From contig JAJVIO010000050.1 in assembly GCA_022071975.1 (NCBI GenBank), positions 1-43,615 on the forward strand: a stretch of 43,615 nucleotides of DNA, read 5' to 3'. Made by a program: the position numbers and the translations under genes. This DNA comes from Planctomycetota bacterium. GTDB lineage: Bacteria; Planctomycetota; UBA8742; UBA2392. A model generated the notes under the pieces. That model made no database searches. It was not told the origin of the DNA and worked only from the letters and a program-made list of their open reading frames with translations. Below are positions 28,341 through 35,494 of this stretch, one piece after another. Positions within the stretch are counted from its first letter, which is position 1. Each line of letters starts with the position of its first letter.

Positions 28341-28346
28341 TACACT
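28341..28346 (+). promoter_or_regulatory. -10 hexamer of a leaderless lipoprotein gene
   Basis: TACACT followed by exactly 6 nt and the ATG at 28353; no Shine-Dalgarno sequence. The terminator just upstream means the gene needs its own promoter. Confidence 0.5.
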
Positions 28347-28352
28347 TGGGCT

Positions 28353-28769
28353 ATGAAAAACACCTGCGCCCTGCTGCTGTTCTGCCTGCTGCTGGCCGCC
28401 TGTGGCGGCGACGAGGGGGCCGACTCGCCCGAGCAGGCGGCGACGAACTTCCTAGAGGCACTGCAATCGGGCGATCGCGAAGACATCTACGCGGCCGTGA
28501 CACGCGCCGAGGGTGAGAGCTTCCAGAACATCGACGATCGCCTCGACTACAACCGCTGGGACGGCTGCAACATCGAGGAGTTCAAAATCGTCGGCACGGA
28601 GCTCGACGGCAACCGCGCCAAGGTAACTGTGCTGATCACCCGCGAAATCAATGACCAGCCCGTGCAGGGCGAAGAGCTGGTGGTCTGCGTGCAGGAGCGC
28701 AACCGCTGGCGGGTGACCATGTCGGCCTCGTCCAAGCTGTTCGTGCCATCGGGCAAGAAGCCGGAGTAA
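28353..28769 (+). CDS. Small lipoprotein, NTF2-like (DUF4878-type), second copy
   Basis: A 138-residue lipoprotein (MKNTCALLLFCLLLAAC). The mature start SPEQAATNFLEALQSGDREDIYAAV parallels the STPEATAQNFVKAM of its neighbour, followed by strands (CNIEEFKIVGTELDGNRAKVTVLIT, WRVTMSASSKLF). Three Cys residues lie in the mature part besides the lipidated one or near it. It has its own leaderless promoter behind a terminator, so the pair is not one operon. Function unknown. Confidence 0.75.
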   Translation: MKNTCALLLFCLLLAACGGDEGADSPEQAATNFLEALQSGDREDIYAAVTRAEGESFQNIDDRLDYNRWDGCNIEEFKIVGTELDGNRAKVTVLITREINDQPVQGEELVVCVQERNRWRVTMSASSKLFVPSGKKPE

Positions 28770-28820
28770 CACGCCGTCAACTACGCCTTGCGGCACTTGA
28801 AGGTATCGAACGACGTGGTA

Positions 28821-28916
28821 ACCGCGAAGAGCCGCCAAGGACCGCGAAGCACTGCAACGGCTGCATCGCGCAGGGAACGCGGAGTCACTTGGCGTCGCGC
28901 CGCAGTTCTTTGCGCC
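28821..28916. repeat. Inverted short-period repeat element 3a (period about 10)
   Basis: Left arm 28821-28850 shows units CCGCGAAGAG, CCGCCAAGGA, CCGCGAAGCA; a weaker complementary arm (CACTTGGCG, then TTCTTTGCGCC) ends at 28916, where the MITE-like element begins. The MITE has probably inserted into this repeat. Confidence 0.55.
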
Positions 28917-29082
28917 TAGAGCTTTTTCATGGTTAGTTTGCAGAGATTCCGCGCAGCGCCGAGCGAGCAGATCAAGGAGCGCGGACGCAGGCGTGGCTGG
29001 AGGCCACGCCGAGGTAGCGCGACGCAGAGCTGCGAAGTTCGCCGCAAGCGGAAGCCTGCAAACTAACCATGAAAATGCTCTA
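28917..29082. mobile_element. MITE-like element with 27-bp terminal inverted repeats
   Basis: The ends at 28917-28943 (starting TAGAGCTTTTTCATGG) and 29056-29082 (ending CCATGAAAATGCTCTA) are inverted with one mismatch in 27. The 112-bp core has a GGCGTGGC/GCCACGCC hairpin and no reading frame of note. Both ends terminate in TA, as in TA-targeting IS630/mariner-type elements. It is too short to encode a transposase. Confidence 0.75.
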
Positions 29083-29084
29083 AG

Positions 29085-29180
29085 GGCCACGAAAGCGCGA
29101 AAACCAAAAGGTTCTGCCACAAAAAAACTGCCTGCTGTTCTTCGTGTGCAGTTGTTTTGTGCCTTAGTGTTTTCGTGGCC
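29085..29180. repeat. Inverted short-period repeat element 3b (period 8)
   Basis: Left arm 29085-29111 (CACGAAAG, CGCGAAAA) and right arm about 29138-29180 (TTTTGTGC, CTTAGTGT, TTTCGTGG) with outer GGCCACGAAA/TTTCGTGGCC ends. No gene inside. Confidence 0.65.
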
Positions 29181-29202
29181 TGTTTGCAGTTTGAAACGAG
29201 TT

Positions 29203-29264
29203 GCAACCGCGAAGAGCCGCCAAGGTGTGCATCTTCGCGGCCCTTGGCGGTGCTTCGCGGTTGC
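29203..29264. repeat. Inverted short-period repeat element 3c (period about 10)
   Basis: A 23-bp inverted repeat with 21 matches (29203-29225 and 29242-29264), units CCGCGAAGAG and CCGCCAAGG, loop of 16 nt. Same flavour as element 3a. It ends about 50 bp before the mocA promoter. Confidence 0.75.
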
Positions 29265-29316
29265 CCTTAACGACAGGGTGCAACTGGCGAAGGCTTCGCC
29301 GGACGCCGGACTAGCG

Positions 29317-29345
29317 TTGGCCCGGGCGCGCGCGCAACCTATTCT
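29317..29345 (+). promoter_or_regulatory. Promoter of mocA (leaderless)
   Basis: TTGGCC (29317-29322), 17-bp spacer and TATTCT (29340-29345), then exactly 6 nt to the ATG at 29352. No Shine-Dalgarno sequence. Confidence 0.6.
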
Positions 29346-29351
29346 GCAGCC

Positions 29352-29960
29352 ATGACGAATCCTCCAATCACTGCCGCCGCCATCATCCTGGCCGCCGGCG
29401 ATTCCTCGCGCATGGGACAACCCAAGGCGCTGCTGGACTGGCACGGCCGTCCGCTGATTGAGCACGTGCTGGACACCGCGCGCCAGGGCGGCTGCAGCAA
29501 GCTGTTCGTGGTGCTGGGCAAGGATGCGGAGGCGATCCGCAAGGGCGCCAAGCTGGACGGGGTGACAGTGCTTGTGAACCCTGAGCCCGCGCGTGGCCAG
29601 GTCTCCAGCATCCAGATGGGCATGCAGAACCTGGATTTCAGCACCGACTGCTGCCTGGTGTGGCCCGTGGATTGCCCGCTGATTGAGGCAAGCGACGTGC
29701 GCGCGCTGATTGAGGCCTACGCCGGCTGGCGCGCGAGCCTGATGCGGATCTTCATGCCGGTGTACCAGGGCGAGCGCGGCCACCCGATGCTGGTGGATAT
29801 CGGCTTCCGCCAGCCGTTCATGGAGTTAAAGGAAGGCGAAACCGCCCGCAAGGTGATCGAGGACAACCCCACACAGGTGAAAGAAGTCCCCACCGACAAC
29901 CCCGGCGTGCTGACAGACATTGACACGCCGGAGGAGTACGAGCAGGGGTTAAAGCTTTAA
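29352..29960 (+). CDS. MocA-like molybdenum cofactor nucleotidyltransferase
   Basis: A 202-residue nucleotidyltransferase of the MobA/MocA fold. The nucleotide-binding start AAIILAAGDSSRMGQPKALLDWHGRPLIEHVL is followed by VWPVDCPLIEASDV (metal and nucleotide site; PVDHPL in most relatives) and GVLTDIDTPEEYEQ at the C-terminus. MocA-type enzymes add CMP to molybdopterin for xanthine-dehydrogenase-family enzymes. The xdhC-type gene about 790 bp downstream supports this, although a GxxExxY element now separates them. The apo-enzyme (xdhA/B) is not in the window. Exact donor nucleotide is uncertain. Confidence 0.88.
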   Translation: MTNPPITAAAIILAAGDSSRMGQPKALLDWHGRPLIEHVLDTARQGGCSKLFVVLGKDAEAIRKGAKLDGVTVLVNPEPARGQVSSIQMGMQNLDFSTDCCLVWPVDCPLIEASDVRALIEAYAGWRASLMRIFMPVYQGERGHPMLVDIGFRQPFMELKEGETARKVIEDNPTQVKEVPTDNPGVLTDIDTPEEYEQGLKL

Positions 29961-30026
29961 CTGCCTCAGCGCGACGACGCGACGAGCGCAATGGACGCGA
30001 CGATGGTTCCCTTGAAATGGGCCGTC

Positions 30027-30287
30027 ATGGAAACGCCGGAAGAAAAGAACATGACGGATGCGTACGACGTGGTGGAAGAGCTGGTGGTGTTCGAGTTCAA
30101 GGCAACGGCTGAGGTTCACCCGATTCATTTCATGCAGCTGAAGACGCACGTGGTGCTGGCCAAAGAGCGACTCGGAGCCGTCATGAACTTGGGGCTGAGA
30201 CTGTTCAAGGACGGCTTCCAGCGGTTTGTAAACGGCTTACCGCAGTGCCTCGTCGCGAACGTCGCGCTCGTAGCGTCGTCGCGCTGA
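30027..30287 (+). pseudogene. GxxExxY gene copy with 168-bp internal deletion
   Basis: The first about 16 codons (METPEEKNMTDAYDV) and the last part (VEELVVFEFKATAEVHPIHF onward) are nearly identical to the intact copy at 30312-30701. Codons for 56 residues between them, including the GxxExxY motif itself, are missing in frame. The normal stop is also lost, so the frame reads on into the right repeat arm. The EFK of the nuclease motif survives. It is probably a decayed duplicate, although the frame is still open. Confidence 0.8.
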
Positions 30288-30311
30288 GGCCTTCCATGAA
30301 AGGAGCGCGCC

Positions 30312-30701
30312 GTGGAAACTCCGGAAGAGAAGATCATGACGGATGCCTTCGAAGTGGGGATGCGCATCCATCGCACGCTTGGCCCGGGGCTGTTCGAGTC
30401 GGTGTATGAGACCATCTTCTGCCACGAGATGGCCAAGCTGGGCTACAACGTTCGCCGTCAGGTGGAAGTCGGGATTGAGTGGGATGGGCTTGTGATCGAA
30501 AAGGCTTTCAGGATTGATGTGCTGGTAGAAGAGCTGGTGGTGTTCGAGTTCAAGGCAACGGCGGAGGTTCACCCGATACATTTCATGCAACTGAAGACGC
30601 ACGTCGTGCTGGCAAAGAAGCGTCTGGGCGCCGTAATGAACTACGGCCTGAAACTGTTCAAAGACGGCTTCCAGCGGTTTGTGAACGGCTTACCGCAATA
30701 G
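30312..30701 (+). CDS. GxxExxY-family protein (PD-(D/E)XK nuclease-like)
   Basis: A 129-residue member of the GxxExxY family (TIGR04256/PDDEXK_3). The name motif is GLFESVY in LGPGLFESVYETIF. The nuclease-like core is Asp in FRIDVLV followed by Glu-x-Lys in VFEFKA; the C-terminal KLFKDGFQRFVN is typical. The GTG at 30312 is chosen because AGGAG lies six bases upstream; a later ATG at 30336 has none. The biochemical role of the family is unknown. The gene lies between period-9 repeat arms and next to a truncated copy, inside the mocA-xdhC operon. Confidence 0.9.
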   Translation: METPEEKIMTDAFEVGMRIHRTLGPGLFESVYETIFCHEMAKLGYNVRRQVEVGIEWDGLVIEKAFRIDVLVEELVVFEFKATAEVHPIHFMQLKTHVVLAKKRLGAVMNYGLKLFKDGFQRFVNGLPQ

Positions 30702-30751
30702 CTCGTCGCGTCCGTAGCGCTCGTAGCGTCGTCGCGCTGAGGCTTTTGAAG

Positions 30752-31552
30752 ATGTCAATCGCTGTGTTCACTCGCGCTGCTGAATTGCTCCGGGCCAACC
30801 GGAAGTTTGCGCTTGTGCACCTGGTCAAGGTGAAGGGCTCAAGCCCGGGCAAGTCCGGCTTCAAGCTGCTGGTGACCGCCAGCGGCGAAACCGTCGGCAC
30901 CATCGGCGGCGGCGACGCCGAACGCCAGATGATCGCCCAGGCCCGCGAAGCCATGGCCGAGGGGCGCAGCCGCACCGTGCACTACGAGCTGACCAGCCGC
31001 CCCGGCAATCTTGTCAAATCCCTGTGCGGCGGCACCAACGAAGTCTTTATCGAGGTATTCATGGAAAAGCCCTGCCTGCTGCTGCTCGGCGGCGGCCACG
31101 TTGCGCGCGCGCTGGCGAAACTCTGCCATCTACTCGAGTACCCCTACGTGGTGCTGGACGACCGGCCGGAATTCGCCAGGTCCGAAGACTTCCCCGGCGC
31201 GCTGGAAGTTGTGCAATCACGGGGCGCGGAATACTTGACGCGTAAAGACCTGCCGAAGTTCAGCCACGTGGTGGGCCTTGGCTACAACGCCGAGTTCGAC
31301 CTGGAAGGCGTGATCGAGGGCCTGGCGAAACTGCCAACCGACGTGAAGTTCGGCGTGATCGGCAGCAGACCCAAGTTCGCCAAGATGGGCGAACTCGCGC
31401 AGCAGCGCGGCGTCAGCCCCGAGCAATGGGCGCGCGTGAAGTGCCCGGTAGGCATGAGCATCGGCGCCCAGACACCGGCCGAGATCGCCGTCTCGATCAT
31501 CGCAGAGGTGGTGGCATCCCTGCCCGGCCGCGAAAGCCACGGCTGGAAGTAG
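30752..31552 (+). CDS. xdhC: XdhC/CoxI-family molybdo-enzyme maturation factor
   Basis: A 266-residue protein. The N-terminal XdhC domain has VKVKGSSPGKSGFKLLV, GTIGGGDAERQM and SLCGGTNEVFIEVF; the C-terminal Rossmann-like domain has LLLLGGGHVARALAKL and VVGLGYNAEFDLEGV, then PVGMSIGAQTPAEIAVSI. XdhC binds molybdenum cofactor, promotes its sulphuration and inserts it into xanthine-dehydrogenase-type enzymes. The ATG at 30752 (MSIAVFTR) is preferred to a TTG two codons earlier; its Shine-Dalgarno GAGG lies inside the right arm of the GxxExxY element. It is convergent with the gene at 31718. Confidence 0.9.
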   Translation: MSIAVFTRAAELLRANRKFALVHLVKVKGSSPGKSGFKLLVTASGETVGTIGGGDAERQMIAQAREAMAEGRSRTVHYELTSRPGNLVKSLCGGTNEVFIEVFMEKPCLLLLGGGHVARALAKLCHLLEYPYVVLDDRPEFARSEDFPGALEVVQSRGAEYLTRKDLPKFSHVVGLGYNAEFDLEGVIEGLAKLPTDVKFGVIGSRPKFAKMGELAQQRGVSPEQWARVKCPVGMSIGAQTPAEIAVSIIAEVVASLPGRESHGWK

Positions 31553-31554
31553 CC

Positions 31555-31714
31555 GTGACACGGCCGTCCCGGCCGTGCGTCGTGCGGAGCGTCCCGCCCG
31601 CACAGCGAACACAGAAGGAGCTCACGACTTCACCGGGCACGCCGCCCGACTCTCGCTATCGAAATTCGCCGGGCCGGAGGCCCGGCTGACGCACGGCCGG
31701 GACGGCCGTGTCAC
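31555..31714. repeat. Perfect 27-bp inverted repeat block between convergent genes
   Basis: 31555-31581 (starting GTGACACGGCCGTCCC) and 31688-31714 are exact reverse complements. The 106-bp interior has a GCCGGGCC-GGA-GGCCCGGC hairpin. The block fills the whole space between the convergent xdhC stop (31552) and the stop at 31718. It may be a bidirectional terminator or a small mobile element. Confidence 0.85.
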
Positions 31715-31717
31715 CAC

Positions 31718-32176
31718 CTACTTGCGGGTCAGTTCGCGCAGGATGGAAGTCAGGCGGTTCCAGGCCGTAAGCATGTTGGTCAGCCGCTGGGGGTCATCCA
31801 CGGCGCCGGGCAGAGTCTGGGCCACGAAGTCGTTGGCGAGGCTGAGCCCGAGCGGGAACAGGCTGGCGGGCACGTCGTCGCTCTGGCTGACCTCGACGGC
31901 GTAGTTGCAGAAGTCTTCGTCGTAGTTGCAGTTGATGGTGCGCATGATGAAGCTGGCCAGCAGGCTCTGCAGCTTCTCGCGCGATTCGCCGCCCAGGTCG
32001 CCGATCACCTGGGGCGCGCCTTTGCTGGTCATGGCCTCGTTGACCATGCGCACCAGCTCGCTCACTTCTTTCAGCAGGTGGTTGATGCTGTGGCGGATCG
32101 CGTCCACCTGCGCGGGCTCAAACTGCAGCACACTGGCAAGCGCGTCAAAGCGGGCCTTGGGTGACAACTCCTGCAT
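31718..32176 (-). CDS. Helical protein resembling a protoglobin/globin-sensor fold
   Basis: A 152-residue all-helical protein: RFDALASVLQFEPAQVDAIRHSINHLLKEVSELVRMVNEAM at the start and SREKLQSLLASFIMRTINCNYDEDFCNYAVEVSQ in the middle. This order resembles the globin-coupled-sensor/protoglobin domain (an LLxxFI...YDEDFxxY segment). The His expected shortly after that segment is absent, so heme binding is doubtful. It is soluble and has no output domain. The fold call is a low-confidence inference. It lies upstream of nothing else on its strand and 19 bp after the DoxX-like gene. Confidence 0.6.
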   Translation of the reverse strand: MQELSPKARFDALASVLQFEPAQVDAIRHSINHLLKEVSELVRMVNEAMTSKGAPQVIGDLGGESREKLQSLLASFIMRTINCNYDEDFCNYAVEVSQSDDVPASLFPLGLSLANDFVAQTLPGAVDDPQRLTNMLTAWNRLTSILRELTRK

Positions 32177-32195
32177 GGCTTCCTTTGGATCGACT

Positions 32196-32687
32196 CTAGA
32201 ACAACGGCACCTTCACCATCCGCGCGCGCAGGATGGCATCAATGCCCAGGTAACGGCCGGCGGCGGCCACCGCCAGCGTCAGCGAAATCAGCACCATCGG
32301 GATGTACCACGAGCCGAAATCATGGCCCGCGGCGATGAAGCCGATCAGCGCCATCACCGCCAGCGCCACGCCCGCCACGCGCGTGGCGGCGCCGGCCAGC
32401 ATCATCGCGCCGAACAGCAACTCGGACAGCACGATCAGCCACTGGAACAGGTAGATGTTCTCGTTGGCCGCATCGATGAAGGTGACGGCGAACCAGTCCG
32501 GCGGGTGCATGCCCTTGATGGCCTCGCTCAGCGGCTGCTGGTCCGTGGCCAGCCAGCCGTCAGACAGCTTGCCCAGCCCCAGCTTCAGCCACCAGTAACC
32601 CGCGTACAGCCGCATCGGCAGCAGCACTGCCGTGGCCGTGGTCGGCCCGGAAAGGAATGCGGGTACGCGCCTGGTCTCTTCCGCCAT
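32196..32687 (-). CDS. DoxX/TQO-small-subunit-like membrane protein
   Basis: A 163-residue protein with four predicted transmembrane helices (about residues 18-38, 77-97, 102-122, 125-145). The pattern LLPMRLYAGYWWLKLGLGKLSDGWL near the N-terminus, QWLIVLSELLFGAMMLAGAATRVAGVALAVMAL in the middle and a short basic C-terminus are typical of the DoxX/DoxD group. Members take part in membrane redox reactions, but the substrate is not known here. It follows the znu operon on the same strand by about 20 bp. Confidence 0.85.
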   Translation of the reverse strand: MAEETRRVPAFLSGPTTATAVLLPMRLYAGYWWLKLGLGKLSDGWLATDQQPLSEAIKGMHPPDWFAVTFIDAANENIYLFQWLIVLSELLFGAMMLAGAATRVAGVALAVMALIGFIAAGHDFGSWYIPMVLISLTLAVAAAGRYLGIDAILRARMVKVPLF

Positions 32688-32708
32688 GCCGTAAGTCTAC
32701 GCCGCGGA

Positions 32709-33545
32709 TCAGGCTTCCGCCACATGATGCCCGAGCAGCGGCCGCAGCGCCTGCGAAACGATGAACAACAGCACAGCCACCACCACAATCGCCGGTGCGG
32801 GCGGCAGCAGCAGATAATCCCCCACGAACAGTCCGCACAGCCCCGCGAACAGCGCCACCCCCAGCGAGCCCCAGAACATCCCCCGCACGCTGCGCGCCAG
32901 GTTGCGGCTGGTGGCGGCCGGCACGATCAGCAGCGCATTCACCAGCAGCAGGCCTACGGCCCGCACGCTCAGGCTCACCACCAGGCCCAGCAGCACGATC
33001 AGCAGGAACTCGTAGCGCGCCACGGGTACGCCGCGGGCCTGGGCCAGCGGGCGTGAAACGGCCAGCAGAAAGAAGCGATTGCCCCAGCGCGCCCCCACCA
33101 CCACTGCCACCACCGCGCAGGCGACCAGCGCCCACATGTCCGTCGGCCCCAGCAGCGCCACCTGGCCGAAAAGATAGTTGTGCAGGCCGGCGTAGCCCTT
33201 CTCGGCCGCGTGGTACATCAGCAGGCCCGCGGCGAGCGAGCCCGCCATGGCCACGCCCAGCAGGGTATCGAGGCCCAGGGTGGTGACCTGGCGCAGCGAG
33301 GCGATGATCAGCGCAACCACGATCGCCACGCCCACCATCAAGGTGATCGGATTGTCCAGCGAAAGCAGCAGCCCCAGCGCCACGCCCGCCAGGGTGCTGT
33401 GGGCCACGGCGTCGCTGAAGAACGCCAGCCGGCTGCTGACCACAATGGGGCTCAGCACCCCGGTGGTAAGGCAGACGCACACCACGCTGACCAGGATCAG
33501 GGCCTGCCAGTCGTTGGTGAAGTAGTTGGTGATCACATCAAACAT
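32709..33545 (-). CDS. znuB: ABC-3-type metal transporter permease
   Basis: A 278-residue integral membrane permease of the ZnuB/MntB/TroC family with about eight helices. Conserved features include the N-terminal LSPIVVSSRLAFFSDAVAHSTLAGVALGLL, LLGVAMAGSLAAG, the GxxxxxxNYLFGQ segment and the late VRAVGLLLVNALLIVPAATSRNLAR coupling region that meets the ATPase. The ATG at 33545 is chosen because AGAGGG lies upstream; longer frames would translate repeat DNA. It takes Zn, Mn or Fe in across the membrane together with the ZnuC and ZnuA proteins encoded upstream. Confidence 0.93.
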   Translation of the reverse strand: MFDVITNYFTNDWQALILVSVVCVCLTTGVLSPIVVSSRLAFFSDAVAHSTLAGVALGLLLSLDNPITLMVGVAIVVALIIASLRQVTTLGLDTLLGVAMAGSLAAGLLMYHAAEKGYAGLHNYLFGQVALLGPTDMWALVACAVVAVVVGARWGNRFFLLAVSRPLAQARGVPVARYEFLLIVLLGLVVSLSVRAVGLLLVNALLIVPAATSRNLARSVRGMFWGSLGVALFAGLCGLFVGDYLLLPPAPAIVVVAVLLFIVSQALRPLLGHHVAEA

Positions 33546-33576
33546 GGCAGCCCTCTGCCGAGGCCGCCGCCTGTTC

Positions 33577-33665
33577 AACAGCAAACAACCAATGACCAAT
33601 TACCAATGCCCAATGGGCAGCAGCTGAATTGGTAATTGGTAATTGGTGATTGGTCATTCGCTGTT
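33577..33665. repeat. Inverted short-period repeat element 4 (period 7, TTGGTAA flavour)
   Basis: Arms of ACCAATT-like units (left) and AATTGGT-like units (right, four in a row), ends AACAGC (33577-33582) and GCTGTT (33660-33665). It fills the gap between the znuC stop and the znuB start in one operon. Read on minus, about 36 nt of the arm nearest znuC match the argH-side arm at 41953 almost base for base. Confidence 0.85.
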
Positions 33666-33672
33666 TCCGAAC

Positions 33673-34392
33673 TCAATGGTGGTGGTGATGCCCGTACACC
33701 GCCTTGTGGCCGCCGAACACCTCGGCGATGGTTTCCGCAGTCAGCAAGTCTTTTGCGCTGCCCACGCACTTGAGCGTGCGGTTCAGGCACACCACCTGGT
33801 CGGTGATGTCCGAAACCACGCTCAGGTCGTGGCTCACCAGCACCACCGTGGTGTTGTGCTCGCGCACCTGGTGCAGGATCAGCTCCGTGAACGTGGCTTC
33901 GCCCTCGATGTCCACGCCGGCCGCGGGCTCATCCAGTAGCAGCAGCTCCGGCTTCTCCTGCAGGGCGCTGGCCAGCATCACGCGCTGCAGCTCGCCTCCC
34001 GATAGCCCGCCCAGTTGCGCTCGTGCCAGCCGCGCGGCGCCCACGCTTTCAAGCAACTCCTGCACGCGCGCCTTCACGCGCCCCGAAACGCCGAACGCCA
34101 CCGGGCGCGACTGCAGCGTCAGCGCCATGAACTCCAGCACAGTCATCGGCAGCGTGCGGTCGTACTGCAGGCGCTGCGGCACGTAGCCGATGCGGCCGTT
34201 GATCTCGATGCGCCCGTCGTACTTGATCAGTTTCAGGATCGCGCGCAGCAATGTGGTCTTACCGGCGCCGTTGGGGCCGATCAGCGCCACCAGCTGCCCG
34301 CGCGGCAGCGTGAGGCTAACGTCCTCCACGAGCTTGCGCCCGCCGGCCGAGACGGTGACGTGCTCGCACTTCAACAGTGGTTCAGTCGCCAA
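33673..34392 (-). CDS. znuC: Metal ABC transporter ATP-binding protein with His tail
   Basis: A 239-residue ATPase. Walker [11 protein letters not shown]-loop YVPQRLQ, signature LSGGELQR, Walker B LLLLDEPA and the switch His in VSHDLSV are all present, so it should be active. The C-terminus ends in five His residues, which may sense or bind metal. The TTG at 34392 overlaps the znuA 3-prime end by 11 bp. It energises uptake by the ZnuB permease. Confidence 0.94.
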   Translation of the reverse strand: MATEPLLKCEHVTVSAGGRKLVEDVSLTLPRGQLVALIGPNGAGKTTLLRAILKLIKYDGRIEINGRIGYVPQRLQYDRTLPMTVLEFMALTLQSRPVAFGVSGRVKARVQELLESVGAARLARAQLGGLSGGELQRVMLASALQEKPELLLLDEPAAGVDIEGEATFTELILHQVREHNTTVVLVSHDLSVVSDITDQVVCLNRTLKCVGSAKDLLTAETIAEVFGGHKAVYGHHHHH

Positions 34393-35314
34393 GGGTCTTC
34401 AGCACCGTGTCCAGGTTGGCGCGCAGCACGCGCTCAAGGGCGTCCGGCGCGGGCTTGCCGACGCCGAAGGGGTCCAGCGTGGCCAGCGGCAATCCTGCGC
34501 TTTCGGCAATCGCGCGCGCCGCGGAGTCGTCAAAGCCGGGCTCCATGAATATCGCCTGTGCGCGGCCGTCGCGCAGCATGGCCTCGATTTCGCGGCGCTC
34601 TTCCACGGTGGGGTTGTCGCCGGGGTTGCGCTGGATTACGCCCACCTGTTGCAGACCGAACTCGCGCGCGAAGTACGGGAAGGCGTCGTGGTTCGAAACG
34701 AAGCGGTTTTTCTTGAGCGCCTTGAGTTTCGGCGCGTATTCGTCGCGCAGGGCGGCCAGGCGCTTTTTCAATTCGGCCGCGCGGTTGCGGTAGCCCTCTG
34801 CGTTTGCGGCGTCGAAGCCGGCCATGGCTTCCGCGATGGCGTCGGCCTGCGCGCTTGCCCCCTCGACGCTCAACCACACGTGCGGATTGTGGGCGCCGTG
34901 GTCGTGGGCGTGTTCGTGTCCGTAGCCTTCTTCTTCCTCTTCTTCTTCACCCAGCAGGCGATCTTCCGGCATGCCCTTCGAGCAATCCACCAGTGTTACG
35001 CCGGCTGCTTCGGCCAGCTTGTGCGCGTCCCAGGGCTCGAGCGCCAGGCCGTTGACCAGCAGCAGGTGCGCTTCCTGCAGGCGGCGGCGGTCGGCGATTG
35101 TGGGCTCGAACTCATGGGGGTTGTTGTGTTCGCCGGGCAGCATCTCGACCACCGCTGCGTCGCCGGCGATCGCCATGGCCAGGCTGGCGAGGTGCGGCGT
35201 GCCTGCCATCACACGCAGTTTTTCGCCTTCTTTCAGGCCGCGAGCCTCGTGACCGGAGCCACAGGCGGCCAGGATCAGCGTAACGGCAAGGCTCAGAAAC
35301 ATGTGGATGCGCAT
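34382..35314 (-). CDS. znuA: Metal-binding lipoprotein of cluster A-1 (ZnuA/TroA type)
   Basis: A 310-residue solute-binding lipoprotein, signal ending LILAACGSG. Metal-site residues of the ZnuA fold are visible: His in [11 protein letters not shown], the region after the His-rich loop (AHNPHVWLS), His in [12 protein letters not shown], and Glu/Asp in [10 protein letters not shown]. An acidic run of seven Glu followed by a His-rich loop ([13 protein letters not shown]) is typical of zinc-specific ZnuA. The ATG at 35314 begins the signal peptide. It is divergent from feoA; a palindrome (35367-35387) and a Fur-box-like site lie between. Zn is likely but Mn or Fe cannot be excluded. Confidence 0.93.
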   Translation of the reverse strand: MRIHMFLSLAVTLILAACGSGHEARGLKEGEKLRVMAGTPHLASLAMAIAGDAAVVEMLPGEHNNPHEFEPTIADRRRLQEAHLLLVNGLALEPWDAHKLAEAAGVTLVDCSKGMPEDRLLGEEEEEEEGYGHEHAHDHGAHNPHVWLSVEGASAQADAIAEAMAGFDAANAEGYRNRAAELKKRLAALRDEYAPKLKALKKNRFVSNHDAFPYFAREFGLQQVGVIQRNPGDNPTVEERREIEAMLRDGRAQAIFMEPGFDDSAARAIAESAGLPLATLDPFGVGKPAPDALERVLRANLDTVLKTLGD

Positions 35315-35366
35315 GTTGTTCCGCTTCGTTTCGAACAGGGCGGGGATGGTATTCGGGGTCGCGGCT

Positions 35367-35387
35367 TCATGCAAGTAGCTTGCATGA
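35367..35387. promoter_or_regulatory. Palindromic candidate operator upstream of znuA
   Basis: TCATGCAAG-TAG-CTTGCATGA, a perfect 9-3-9 palindrome 53 bp upstream of the znuA start in the divergent znu/feo region. Position fits a metal-responsive repressor site; it is not a standard Zur or Fur sequence. Confidence 0.5.
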
Positions 35388-35415
35388 TTGAATCCGCACC
35401 TCGCGCGCGGCACAC

Positions 35416-35457
35416 TTGCGCCCGGCGGTGCCCCGGTTATATTGAGAATGAGTTTCA
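35416..35457 (+). promoter_or_regulatory. feo promoter with Fur-box-like operator
   Basis: TTGCGC (35416-35421), 16 bp, TATATT (35438-35443), then TGAGAAT-G-AGTTTCA (35443-35457), which matches the 7-1-7 Fur consensus at 11 of 14 positions. The operator overlaps the start region, fitting iron repression. Confidence 0.65.
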
Positions 35458-35463
35458 AGATTA

Positions 35464-35481
35464 GTGGCACGCGGGTGCCAC
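35464..35481 (+). promoter_or_regulatory. Leader hairpin before feoA
   Basis: Perfect 7-bp stem GTGGCAC/GTGCCAC with loop GCGG in the feo leader. It ends just before the weak Shine-Dalgarno CGGAA of feoA. Confidence 0.45.
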
Positions 35482-35494
35482 CCGGAACAGTGCA

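Larger units (their letters stand above)
29964..30742 (+). mobile_element. GxxExxY element with inverted period-9 repeat arms, partly duplicated
   Basis: Left arm 29964-29989 begins CCTCAGCGCGACGACGC and matches the reverse complement of 30264-30289 at 25 of 26 positions. The same 26-bp right arm recurs at 30717-30742. Order: left arm, truncated GxxExxY copy, right arm, intact GxxExxY gene, right arm. The element starts 3 bp after the mocA stop, and its last arm supplies the GAGG Shine-Dalgarno of xdhC. It therefore sits inside what should be a mocA-xdhC operon. Flanking the arms are more units of the CGTCGCG/GCGACGA type. Confidence 0.75.

Noticed and set aside
29964..30742. GxxExxY block as a classical IS element
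   Set aside because: No transposase or DDE/HUH motifs, no clear target duplication; arms are short-period repeats rather than standard terminal repeats.
33577..33665. Short repeats in the znu gap considered as a CRISPR or as an operator array
   Set aside because: Seven-base units with no spacers and inverted arms; the same layout recurs beside unrelated genes.
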